Below, piece by piece: positions 1 to 6,601 of a stretch of DNA of 9,631 nt. Location of the stretch: NCBI GenBank assembly GCA_947632415.1, contig CANRPB010000057.1, positions 1 through 9,631 on the forward strand. The letters are read 5' to 3'. Source of the DNA: an uncultured Bacilli bacterium (lineage in GTDB: Bacteria; Bacillota_I; Bacilli_A; RF39; UBA660). A model generated the notes under the pieces. It had not been told where the DNA came from, ran no database searches, and was given only the letters and a program-made list of their open reading frames with translations. A program made the position numbers and the translations under genes. Numbering within the stretch: position 1 is the stretch's first letter; each line of letters starts with the position of its first letter.

Positions 1-254
1 AATTAAGGATAAGAATTGTTAAGGATGTGATTAAGTTGAGTAGTGACGAAATGATATTCGATGAATATGAACAAATGATAGGGGAAAAAATGGTTGACTA
101 CGAAGATGAATTAAGAGCAAAAGAAGAAGGAAAAGATGAAAAAACTACTGAAATTATAAAATCAATGTTAAAAAATAACTTTGATTACGAAACAATTTCT
201 AAAATATGTGGAAAAACCAAAGAAGAAATAGAAAAAATAAAAGAAACAATGTAA
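1..254 (+). CDS. Rpn family recombination-promoting nuclease/putative transposase, C-terminal fragment (5' end outside window)
   Basis: The reading frame is open from base 3 with no upstream stop, so this is probably the 3' end of a longer gene. A GTG at 27 and an ATG at 51 could serve as starts, but neither has a well-spaced Shine-Dalgarno. The visible tail (about 83 residues) has the layout typical of the C-terminus of Rpn/PD-(D/E)XK nuclease family proteins. There is an acidic/aromatic stretch, then a Lys/Glu-rich helix with an RAKEEGKDEK segment, then a small helix-turn-helix-like end (NNFDYETISKICGKTKEEIEK). In the family, the nuclease domain is N-terminal and acts on DNA; it is not visible here, so activity cannot be judged. 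Family assignment rests on recognising the tail pattern. If the gene really begins at 27 or 51, it would instead be a 67-75 aa stand-alone tail or remnant. Confidence 0.68.
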   Translation, partial: LRIRIVKDVIKLSSDEMIFDEYEQMIGEKMVDYEDELRAKEEGKDEKTTEIIKSMLKNNFDYETISKICGKTKEEIEKIKETM

Positions 255-284
255 AAAATGACGTTAAATGTGCTTCCAAAATAA

Positions 285-320
285 CAGGATAAACGCATGA
301 GAAATTGTGTTTTTATCCTG
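285..320 (+). terminator. Hairpin downstream of the Rpn-like gene, weak candidate terminator
   Basis: A 9-bp perfect stem pairs CAGGATAAA (285-293) with TTTATCCTG (312-320). Four further pairs, including one G-U (294-297 with 306-309), are possible inside the loop. No real T-run follows on the + strand (the next bases are AATTATATTA), so it is a poor intrinsic terminator for the upstream gene. On the - strand the stem would be followed by TTATTTT, but no - strand gene arrives there. It may end the Rpn-like transcript or protect its 3' end. Confidence 0.4.
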
Positions 321-339
321 AATTATATTAACTCGCTTA

Positions 340-368
340 TTGACAACAAAAAAAAAATAATGTATATT
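340..368 (+). promoter_or_regulatory. rpsO promoter (sigma-A type)
   Basis: A perfect -35 TTGACA (340-345) is separated by 17 bases from the -10 TATATT (363-368), which matches the consensus at five of six positions. The spacer is A-rich, with a run of A at 348-357. Transcription would start near 375, giving a leader of about 75 nt before the rpsO ATG. It is one of the two strongest promoters in the window, as expected for a ribosomal protein gene. Confidence 0.85.
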
Positions 369-374
369 TAATAT

Positions 375-450
375 GTACTTATTTCTTGGAATCTTGTATC
401 TCCAACATTATTCTAGGAACTAAGCGAATTTAGAAGAAGGAGAGATAAAA
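375..450 (+). promoter_or_regulatory. rpsO 5' leader with fold, candidate S15 autoregulatory element, plus RBS
   Basis: The leader can form a nested structure. An outer arm 378-385 pairs with 417-424 (one mismatch), stacking on a 5-bp stem TTGGA (386-390)/TCCAA (401-405) with a 10-nt loop and leaving 406-416 as a bulge. A competing small stem, CTAA (420-423)/TTAG (430-433), lies just before the Shine-Dalgarno AAGGAG (437-442), which is 8 nt from ATG 451. S15 represses its own mRNA through diverse leader structures in several bacterial groups. That this leader does so is inference; I do not recognise it as any one described class. Confidence 0.35.
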
Positions 451-720
451 ATGGCTTTAACAAAAGAACAAAAAACTGAAATAGTAAAAAAATATGGAAA
501 AGATGCAAATGACACAGGTTCTTGTGAAGTTCAAATAGCGATTTTAACAGAAGAAATCAAAGGACTAACAGAACATTTAAAAGAACACAAACACGACTAT
601 CATTCACGTCGCGGTCTACTAATGAAAGTTGGTAAAAGAAAAAGTTTACTATCATACTTAGCTAAAAAAGACGTTAACAGATATCGTGAAATAGTAAAAG
701 CATTAAATTTAAGAAAATAA
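451..720 (+). CDS. rpsO: 30S ribosomal protein S15
   Basis: This 89-residue protein has the usual family length. S15 is a primary 16S rRNA-binding protein of the small subunit (central domain/platform) and contacts the 23S rRNA in bridge B4. Conserved features are the MALTKEQK start, the DTGS turn (21-24), H42, D49 and the HSRRGLL motif (51-57). The last three regions correspond to the rRNA-contacting His, Asp and Ser of characterised S15 proteins. The C-terminal helix contains VNRYREIVKALNLRK. Residue 25 is Cys where Pro is usual in the GSPEVQ motif, a mild oddity. The start is fixed by AAGGAG 8 nt upstream. The gene has its own strong promoter and structured leader and is followed by an attenuator-like terminator before pnp. 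Confidence 0.98.
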   Translation: MALTKEQKTEIVKKYGKDANDTGSCEVQIAILTEEIKGLTEHLKEHKHDYHSRRGLLMKVGKRKSLLSYLAKKDVNRYREIVKALNLRK

Positions 721-723
721 AAC

Positions 724-754
724 AGGCACTTATTTTTAAGTGTCTTTATTTTTT
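724..754 (+). terminator. Intrinsic terminator/attenuator between rpsO and pnp
   Basis: The stem AGGCACTTA (724-732)/TAAGTGTCT (737-745) has 9 bp including one G-U and a TTTT loop. It is followed by TTATTTTTTTT (746-754 region), a good T-run. The pnp Shine-Dalgarno AGGAGG begins at 755, directly after the T-run, leaving no room for a separate promoter. It therefore probably acts as a partial terminator that lowers pnp relative to rpsO, as the t1 terminator does in the E. coli rpsO-pnp operon. Confidence 0.85.
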
Positions 755-769
755 AGGAGGACGAACATG
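755..769 (+). promoter_or_regulatory. pnp ribosome binding site that fixes its start
   Basis: AGGAGG (755-760) sits 6 nt before ATG 767. The same frame stays open back to a GTG at 740, but that codon lies inside the terminator stem and has no Shine-Dalgarno. The extra nine residues do not resemble PNPase, whereas the ATG 767 product begins with a family-typical MKKIYELDF. Confidence 0.93.
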
Positions 770-2896
770 AAAAAAATATATGAATTAGATTTTAGAGGAA
801 GAAAACTAACCGTTGAAATAGGAGAACTTGCTAAACAAGCCCATGGAGCAGTATTAGTAAGATATGGAGACACCGTCGTGCTATCAACAGCCGTAGTAAG
901 TAAAAACGCTAATATTCTATCAGACTTCTTTCCACTAATGGTACTATATCAAGAAAAACTATACTCAGTAGGAAAGATACCAGGTGGATTCATAAAAAGA
1001 GAAGGAAGACCAACTGACAATGCCACCTTAGCAGCCCGTATGATAGATAGACCAATGCGACCAATGTTCCCAGAAAACTTTAGAAACGAAGTCCAAATCG
1101 TTAACACAATCTTATCAGTAGATCAAGACAATTCCCCAGAAATGAGCGCAATGTTTGGATCTAGTTTAGCAACATCCATAAGTAAAATCCCCTTTGATGG
1201 TCCAATAGCCGGCGTAAAAGTAGGACGCGTAAATGGAAAACTAATAATAAACCCAACCGCCGAAGAACTAGAACAAACCGACATTGACCTAACCGTAGCC
1301 GGAACCAAAGAAGCAATCAATATGGTTGAAAGCGGATCAAAAGAAGTATCAGAACAAGACATGTTAGAAGCACTAATATTTGGACACGAAGCCGTAAAAG
1401 AACTATGCGCATTCCAAGAAAAAATCATCAAAGAATGTGGACAAGAAAAAATGGAATACGAAACACTTGAAATAAGCGACGAACTAAAACAAGAAATAAG
1501 AAAACTATCAGAAGAAAAACTTAACCATGCAATGCGCATATTAGATAAAATTGAAAAATACGAGGCAATAGACAAAGTAAAAGAAGACATCGTTACAAAA
1601 TATGAAACAGAAAACGAAAACCTAAAAGAAGAAGAACTAAAAGAACTAATTACTAAAGTAAAACTAGTATTAGAAGAAATAGAATACGAAATATTCAGAC
1701 AAATAGTAGTAAAAGAAAAAACACGAGCCGACGGAAGAAAAATGGACGAAATAAGACCACTATCAACCGACATTGACCTACTACCTAGAACCCATGGATC
1801 AGCACTATTTACAAGAGGTCAAACTCAAGCCTTAGGCGTCGTAACCCTAGGAGCCCTAGGAGAACATCAAATACTAGACGGACTATCACTAGAAGCCGAA
1901 AAAAGATTTATGCTCCACTATAACTTTCCACAATTCTCAGTAGGAGAAACAGGAAGATACGGAGCACCAGGAAGAAGAGAAATAGGACACGGAGCCCTAG
2001 GAGAAAGAGCCCTAGCCCAAGTAATACCAACCGAAGAAGAATTCCCATATACAATTAGAGTCGTATCAGAAATACTAGAAAGCAACGGCTCATCATCACA
2101 AGCCAGTATCTGCGCCGGAAGTATGGCACTAATGGCAGCCGGAGTACCAATAAAAGCCCCAGTAGCAGGAATAGCCATGGGATTAATTACTAACCAAGAC
2201 GACTACACAATTCTAACAGACATTCAAGGAATGGAAGACCACCTAGGAGATATGGACTTCAAAGTAGCAGGAACAAGAAAAGGAATATGCGCTCTTCAAA
2301 TGGACATTAAAATAAAAGGCATAACAAAACAAATTCTCGAAGAAGCCCTAACACAAGCCAAAAAAGCCCGCATGCAAGTCCTAGATGTAATGGAAAAACA
2401 AATCGCAAAACCACGACAAGAAGTAAGCCAATACGCACCTAAAACCCTAACATTCACCATAAATCCGAATAAAATAAAAGACGTAATTGGCAAAGGCGGC
2501 GAAATGATAACCAAAATCATACTAGACGCAAGTAACGTCAAAGCCGTAACCGACGTCAATGCCGTAAAAGTTGATCTAGAAGACGATGGAAGAGTAATAA
2601 TCTACCATAGTGACAAAGAAATCATCGAAAAAACAGCTCAAATGATAAAAGACGTTGTAAGAGAAGTAGAAGACGGAAAAATATACAACGGAAAAGTAGT
2701 AAAAGTAGAAGACTTTGGTTGCTTTGTCGAACTATGGCCAGGATGTGAAGGACTAGTACACGTATCACACTTAGCAAAAGAAAGAATCGAAAAACCAAGC
2801 GATATCGTAAAAGTAGGAGACGAAATAATCGTCAAATCACTAGGCTACGACAAAAGGGGAAGACTAAACTTATCCAGAAAAGAAGCATTGAAATAG
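767..2896 (+). CDS. pnp: Polynucleotide phosphorylase (polyribonucleotide nucleotidyltransferase)
   Basis: The 709-residue protein is a normal PNPase length. The enzyme degrades RNA 3' to 5' using phosphate, releasing nucleoside diphosphates, and forms a ring-shaped trimer in the cytoplasm. Domain order is complete: a first RNase PH core (about 1-145, with GGFIKREGRPTD and MIDRPMRPMFP), a helical linker domain (about 150-310), a second catalytic RNase PH core from the TRADGR segment (319-324), a KH domain (about 562-625, with VIGKGG) and an S1 domain (about 636-706). In the second core, ESNGSSSQAS and EDHLGDMDFK are intact. D491, D497 and K499 correspond to the catalytic D486, D492 and K494 of E. 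coli. The gene follows rpsO through a terminator with no visible promoter between, so expression is probably by readthrough. No clear terminator follows its TAG stop, so transcripts may run into the next gene. Confidence 0.98.
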   Translation: MKKIYELDFRGRKLTVEIGELAKQAHGAVLVRYGDTVVLSTAVVSKNANILSDFFPLMVLYQEKLYSVGKIPGGFIKREGRPTDNATLAARMIDRPMRPMFPENFRNEVQIVNTILSVDQDNSPEMSAMFGSSLATSISKIPFDGPIAGVKVGRVNGKLIINPTAEELEQTDIDLTVAGTKEAINMVESGSKEVSEQDMLEALIFGHEAVKELCAFQEKIIKECGQEKMEYETLEISDELKQEIRKLSEEKLNHAMRILDKIEKYEAIDKVKEDIVTKYETENENLKEEELKELITKVKLVLEEIEYEIFRQIVVKEKTRADGRKMDEIRPLSTDIDLLPRTHGSALFTRGQTQALGVVTLGALGEHQILDGLSLEAEKRFMLHYNFPQFSVGETGRYGAPGRREIGHGALGERALAQVIPTEEEFPYTIRVVSEILESNGSSSQASICAGSMALMAAGVPIKAPVAGIAMGLITNQDDYTILTDIQGMEDHLGDMDFKVAGTRKGICALQMDIKIKGITKQILEEALTQAKKARMQVLDVMEKQIAKPRQEVSQYAPKTLTFTINPNKIKDVIGKGGEMITKIILDASNVKAVTDVNAVKVDLEDDGRVIIYHSDKEIIEKTAQMIKDVVREVEDGKIYNGKVVKVEDFGCFVELWPGCEGLVHVSHLAKERIEKPSDIVKVGDEIIVKSLGYDKRGRLNLSRKEALK

Positions 2897-2900
2897 CAAT

Positions 2901-2929
2901 TTGACATATATAATAATTTATGATAAAAT
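2901..2929 (+). promoter_or_regulatory. Promoter of the glucosaminidase-like gene (extended -10)
   Basis: A perfect -35 TTGACA (2901-2906), a 17-base spacer and a -10 TAAAAT (2924-2929) preceded by TGA (2921-2923) make an extended -10 element. It begins only four bases after the pnp stop. A TATAAT at 2909-2914 also exists but is too close to this -35 to pair with it. Expected start of transcription is near 2936. Confidence 0.85.
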
Positions 2930-2935
2930 GAAGAC

Positions 2936-2964
2936 GTCTGTTTAAAGCAGACATGTAAAGGGTG
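2936..2964 (+). promoter_or_regulatory. 5' stem-loop and RBS of the glucosaminidase-like gene
   Basis: GTCTG (2936-2940) pairs with CAGAC (2948-2952) around a 7-nt loop, right at the predicted 5' end of the mRNA. There is no T-run, so this is not a terminator. A 5'-terminal stem-loop often protects Gram-positive mRNAs from decay; that role here is inference. The Shine-Dalgarno AAAGGGTG (2957-2964) lies 9 nt (counted from the last G of the core) before the TTG start at 2972. Confidence 0.5.
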
Positions 2965-2971
2965 AAAAAAA

Positions 2972-3652
2972 TTGAAAAAAATTATTGATATGTCAACTAT
3001 GGTAATACTATTACTTGCGGTAGTTGTAATTGATGTAAATATTTATAAAAAAGCCGAAATAAAATCTAGCGAAAAAAAATACTTCGCACAACTAAAATAT
3101 AATGAAGCAAAACAAAACATCGAAGACGTAACCCTAGTTACCTTCGATGACTACTTGATAAACAAAGCAACAACCGAAAAACAAATCCAAGACCAAATAA
3201 AAGAACAAGAATACTTAGCATATTTACAATCACTAATAGTATATGACAACATGACAATGGACGAATTAGCCGACAAACTTAACAGAAGTTTAAAAAATGA
3301 ACTTTCAGGATATGGTTATTTGTACGCATCATATTCCCTTGAAAAAGGAGTAGATCCATACATAGCAGTTGCAATCTCACTACATGAAACAGGATGTAAC
3401 GGAAAATGTAGTAGTTTAATGAAAACATGCAACAACGTAGGAGGACAAAAAGGAACCCCTTCATGTGGTGCTGGGTCATATAAACAATACTCAACCTTAG
3501 AAGAAGGAATCAAAGGATTCATCGATAACTTATCCCAAAACTACTTTGCACAAGGCTTAAACACCCCAGAACTAATGAACCGTAAATATGCTGGAAGCAC
3601 AACATGGGCTACGCAAGTAAACAATTACATATCCAAAATAAAAGAAAGATAG
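2972..3652 (+). CDS. Membrane-anchored glucosaminidase/lysozyme-fold cell-wall hydrolase-like protein
   Basis: The 226-residue protein starts at TTG 2972, supported by AAAGGGTG at good spacing. An alternative ATG at 2990 would cut into the N-terminal charged region. It has a short Lys-rich head, one hydrophobic segment (about 7-24) without a clear cleavage site, and a charged, probably helical stalk (about 25-105). The C-terminal domain (about 110-224) has a lysozyme-like glucosaminidase pattern (PF01832-type): AVAISLHETG with E139 as the likely catalytic acid, an NNVGG segment, GSYKQYSTLEEGIKGF, then a WATQVNNYISKI end. Members cleave or bind peptidoglycan glycan outside the membrane. Four Cys (142, 146, 153, 165) cluster around the active-site loop and could form disulfides. 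Known biology gives the fold; exact bond specificity cannot be read here. It has its own promoter and terminator, though pnp readthrough is possible. Confidence 0.78.
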   Translation: MKKIIDMSTMVILLLAVVVIDVNIYKKAEIKSSEKKYFAQLKYNEAKQNIEDVTLVTFDDYLINKATTEKQIQDQIKEQEYLAYLQSLIVYDNMTMDELADKLNRSLKNELSGYGYLYASYSLEKGVDPYIAVAISLHETGCNGKCSSLMKTCNNVGGQKGTPSCGAGSYKQYSTLEEGIKGFIDNLSQNYFAQGLNTPELMNRKYAGSTTWATQVNNYISKIKER

Positions 3653-3668
3653 AGAAATCTATCTTTTT
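3645..3668 (+). terminator. Intrinsic terminator with GAAA tetraloop, overlapping a stop codon
   Basis: The 9-bp perfect stem AAAGATAGA (3645-3653)/TCTATCTTT (3658-3666) is closed by a GAAA loop (3654-3657, a GNRA tetraloop). The distal arm merges into a T-run ending at 3668. The TAG stop of the glucosaminidase-like gene (3650-3652) is inside the 5' arm. Confidence 0.85.
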
Positions 3669-3694
3669 AAATACATAAAATGGCATAAATTGGA

Positions 3695-3723
3695 TTTTAA
3701 AAATAAAAAAAAAGTAGTATAAT
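3695..3723 (+). promoter_or_regulatory. uvrA promoter with strong -10 and weak -35
   Basis: The -10 TATAAT (3718-3723) is perfect. At 17 bases upstream only TTTTAA (3695-3700) is present, a poor -35. A better-looking TTGGAT (3690-3695) would need a 22-base spacer. An A-rich tract fills the spacer. I see no Bacillus-type LexA box (GAAC-N4-GTTC) near it, unlike the SOS-controlled uvrBA operon of Bacillus. Confidence 0.65.
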
Positions 3724-3747
3724 ATTTAAAGCTTTGGAGGAGTATGT

Positions 3748-6576
3748 ATGGATAAAATAATAGTAAAAGGAGCACGAGAAAACAACCTAAAAAACATCAA
3801 CATCGAATTACCAAAAAACAAACTAATTGTAATGACAGGAGTAAGTGGAAGTGGTAAAAGTAGTCTAGCCTTCGACACAATCTACGCCGAAGGACAAAGA
3901 AGATACGTCGAATCACTAAGTGCCTACGCTAGACAATTTCTAGGAGGAAGTGAAAAACCCAACGTCGATTCCATCGAAGGATTATCACCAGCCATATCAA
4001 TCGACCAAAAAACAACCAACAAAAACCCTAGAAGTACCGTAGGAACCATAACCGAAATATATGACTATCTAAGACTTTTATACGCAAGAATAGGAATTCC
4101 CTACTGTCCCAATCATCATAAACCCATCTCAAGTCAAAGTATCGAAGAAATGACCAGTCAAGTTCTAAAACTAGACCTAGGAACCAAAATAAGAGTCCTA
4201 GCCCCAACCATTCATGGTCAAAAAGGAACATTTAAAGACCTACTAGAAGACTATAAAAAAGACGGTTACGTAAGAGTCAGAATCGACAACGAAGAATATG
4301 ACTTATCCGAAGAAATCGAACTATCGAAAACCAAAAAACACAACATAGAAGTAATAATAGACAGGTTAATAATCAAAGAAAACATTAGAAGTAGACTATA
4401 CGAATCAATCGAAAACGCCTGCAAACTAGGTCATGGCAAAGTATTAATCGACGTAGTAGGAAAAGAAGACTTTCTAATGAGCGAAAAATATGCCTGCCCA
4501 GATTGCGACTTCTCACTACCAGAACTAGAACCACGAATGTTCTCATTTAACGCACCCTATGGAGCCTGTCCAGACTGTAAAGGCCTAGGTATCAAATACA
4601 AAATTGACGAAGACTTGATTATCCCAGATAGAAATCTAAGCATCAACGAAGGCGCAATAGTAGCAGTAAACACAGACGAAACCAACAACATTACCTACAC
4701 TGAACTACAAACAACCGCCAAATTTTATAACATTGACTTAGACAAACCAGTAAAAGACTTAAAAAAAGAAGAACTAAACATCATCCTTTACGGATCCAAA
4801 GACGTTTTAGAATTCCACTATTCAGCCAAATCAGGAAACAAACGAACCAAAAAAGATTACTTTGAAGGCATCATCACCAACCTAGAAAGAAGATATATAG
4901 AAACCAAAAGCACTTGGATAAGAGAATGGATCGAACACTACATGACAGAACTAGAATGCCCAACCTGTAAAGGCTCACGCCTAGATAGTTCAGTATTATC
5001 AGTTTTAATCGGAAAAAAGAACATATATGAAATGACACAATTAAGCATCAAAGAATTACACGAATTCCTATCAAAATTAAAACTCACAAAACAACAACAA
5101 GAAATATCAGAACTCATACTAAAAGAAATAAACTCACGCCTAGAATTTTTAATAAATGTAGGAATTGAATACTTAACCCTTAATCGTGCCTCAGGAACCC
5201 TATCAGGAGGAGAAGCCCAAAGAATCAGACTAGCCACTCAAATTGGCTCAAGATTAACAGGAGTACTATACGTCTTAGATGAACCAAGTATTGGCCTCCA
5301 CCAAAGAGACAACGAAAGACTAATAAAATCAATGCTAGAAATGCGCGACCTAGGCAACACACTAATTGTTGTAGAACACGACACCGATACCATGCTTGCC
5401 TGCGATTATCTAGTAGACATAGGACCAAAAGCCGGAATCCACGGAGGAGAAATAGTCGCCTGTGGAACCCCAAAAGAAGTAATGCAAAATGAAAACAGCA
5501 TTACCGGCCAATACTTAAGCGGAAAACTAAAAATAGAAGTACCAGAAAAAAGACGCAAAGGCAACAAAAAATACTTAGAAATAAAAGGCGCTAAAGAAAA
5601 CAATCTAAAAAATATTAACGTCAAATTCCCACTTGGAACACTAATATGTGTAACAGGAGTATCAGGCTCAGGAAAAAGTAGTCTAATAAACGAAATACTA
5701 TACAAAGCCGTAGCCTCAAATGTCTACAAAACCAAACTAAAACCAGGAAAATTTAAAGACATAAAAGGACTAGAAAATATCGACAAAGTAGTCGATATAT
5801 CACAAGCACCAATCGGCAGAACCCCAAGAAGTAACCCCGCTACATACACAGGCGTCTTTGACGATATAAGAGACGTCTTCACCCAAACCAAAGAAGCCAA
5901 AATAAAAGGATACGACAAATCAAGATTCTCCTTCAACGTTAAAGGCGGACGATGTGAAGCCTGTTGGGGTGACGGCGTAAAAAAAATCGAAATGCACTTC
6001 CTACCAGACGTATACGTACCATGCGAAGTATGTGGAGGAACAAGATATAACAGTGAAACTCTAGAAGTAAAATACAAAGAAAAAAATATCTACGACGTCC
6101 TAGAAATGCGCGTCGAAGAAGCCCTAGAATTCTTTGAAAATATTCCCAAAGTAAAAAACAAACTACAAATGCTTATGGACGTAGGACTATCCTATATAAA
6201 ACTAGGACAAAGTGCTCCCACTCTATCAGGAGGAGAAGCCGCCCGCGTCAAACTTGCCAAAGAACTACAAAAAAAACCAACAGGCAAAAGTCTATTCATC
6301 CTAGACGAACCAACAACTGGATTACACAGTGAAGACATAAAAAAACTACTAGTAATTCTCCAAAGAATAGTTGATAATGGTGATACCGTTATCGTCATTG
6401 AACACAATTTAGACGTAATCAAAGTAGCAGACTACATAATCGATCTAGGACCAGAAGGTGGAGATAACGGCGGAAATATCGTTGCCTGTGGAACCCCAGA
6501 AGAAATAATAAAAGTAAAAGAAAGTTACACTGGACAATTTTTAAAACCATTATTAGAAAAAAATAAAACATATTGA
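3748..6576 (+). CDS. uvrA: UvrABC excinuclease subunit A
   Basis: This 942-residue protein matches UvrA length and is complete. UvrA dimers scan DNA for bulky lesions and load UvrB in nucleotide excision repair. It carries two ABC ATPase modules: Walker A at 31-38 and 637-644 (both GVSGSGKS), signatures LSGGEAQ (485-491) and LSGGEAAR (from 826), and Walker B LDEP at 510-513 and 852-855. Zinc-binding Cys sets are intact: C250, C253, C274, C277 in the first half and C736, C739, C759, C762 in the second. A further CP at 120 and CPTC at 404-407 fit the third zinc site. The second signature has Ala where Gln is most common; neighbouring catalytic residues look normal. Start: GGAGGAG (3736-3742) is 5 nt before ATG 3748. 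It is monocistronic here, with no uvrB in the window. The stop TGA lies in the terminator stem. Confidence 0.98.
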   Translation: MDKIIVKGARENNLKNINIELPKNKLIVMTGVSGSGKSSLAFDTIYAEGQRRYVESLSAYARQFLGGSEKPNVDSIEGLSPAISIDQKTTNKNPRSTVGTITEIYDYLRLLYARIGIPYCPNHHKPISSQSIEEMTSQVLKLDLGTKIRVLAPTIHGQKGTFKDLLEDYKKDGYVRVRIDNEEYDLSEEIELSKTKKHNIEVIIDRLIIKENIRSRLYESIENACKLGHGKVLIDVVGKEDFLMSEKYACPDCDFSLPELEPRMFSFNAPYGACPDCKGLGIKYKIDEDLIIPDRNLSINEGAIVAVNTDETNNITYTELQTTAKFYNIDLDKPVKDLKKEELNIILYGSKDVLEFHYSAKSGNKRTKKDYFEGIITNLERRYIETKSTWIREWIEHYMTELECPTCKGSRLDSSVLSVLIGKKNIYEMTQLSIKELHEFLSKLKLTKQQQEISELILKEINSRLEFLINVGIEYLTLNRASGTLSGGEAQRIRLATQIGSRLTGVLYVLDEPSIGLHQRDNERLIKSMLEMRDLGNTLIVVEHDTDTMLACDYLVDIGPKAGIHGGEIVACGTPKEVMQNENSITGQYLSGKLKIEVPEKRRKGNKKYLEIKGAKENNLKNINVKFPLGTLICVTGVSGSGKSSLINEILYKAVASNVYKTKLKPGKFKDIKGLENIDKVVDISQAPIGRTPRSNPATYTGVFDDIRDVFTQTKEAKIKGYDKSRFSFNVKGGRCEACWGDGVKKIEMHFLPDVYVPCEVCGGTRYNSETLEVKYKEKNIYDVLEMRVEEALEFFENIPKVKNKLQMLMDVGLSYIKLGQSAPTLSGGEAARVKLAKELQKKPTGKSLFILDEPTTGLHSEDIKKLLVILQRIVDNGDTVIVIEHNLDVIKVADYIIDLGPEGGDNGGNIVACGTPEEIIKVKESYTGQFLKPLLEKNKTY

Positions 6577-6598
6577 AATAAAACTCAATATGTTTTAT
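6563..6598 (+). terminator. uvrA terminator (14-bp AT-rich hairpin)
   Basis: A 14-bp perfect stem pairs 6563-6576 with 6585-6598 (5' arm ATAAAACATATTGA) around an 8-nt loop. The 3' arm contains TTTT and is followed by AATTATAT, only a modest T-run. The uvrA TGA stop forms the end of the 5' arm. The promoter of the next gene lies over the same bases. Confidence 0.7.
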
Positions 6599-6601
6599 AA
6601 T
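6573..6601 (+). promoter_or_regulatory. Promoter of the LRR surface protein gene, embedded in the uvrA terminator
   Basis: The -35 TTGAAA (6573-6578), a 17-base spacer and a perfect -10 TATAAT (6596-6601) give a near-consensus promoter. Transcription would begin near 6608, leaving a leader of about 20 nt. The -35 covers the uvrA stop codon and the terminator loop, and the -10 covers the end of its 3' arm. Confidence 0.75.

Noticed and set aside
740..766. A longer pnp start at GTG 740
   Set aside because: It lies inside the terminator stem, has no Shine-Dalgarno and adds residues unlike PNPase; AGGAGG at 755-760 fits ATG 767.
1123..1773. A 216-codon - strand frame inside pnp
   Set aside because: Ser/Ile-rich mirror of the A-rich coding strand, without a Shine-Dalgarno or recognisable domain; pnp is unambiguous on the other strand.
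1846..2015. Repeated CCCTAGGAG segments in pnp
   Set aside because: They encode repeated Gly-Ala-Leu-Gly-Glu residues in conserved PNPase positions and reflect CTA codon choice, not a mobile or regulatory repeat.
6574..6600. TGA recoded as Trp (Mollicutes code), extending UvrA by nine codons to the TAA at 6598-6600
   Set aside because: No in-frame TGA occurs inside any gene and Trp is TGG throughout, so TGA is read as a stop.
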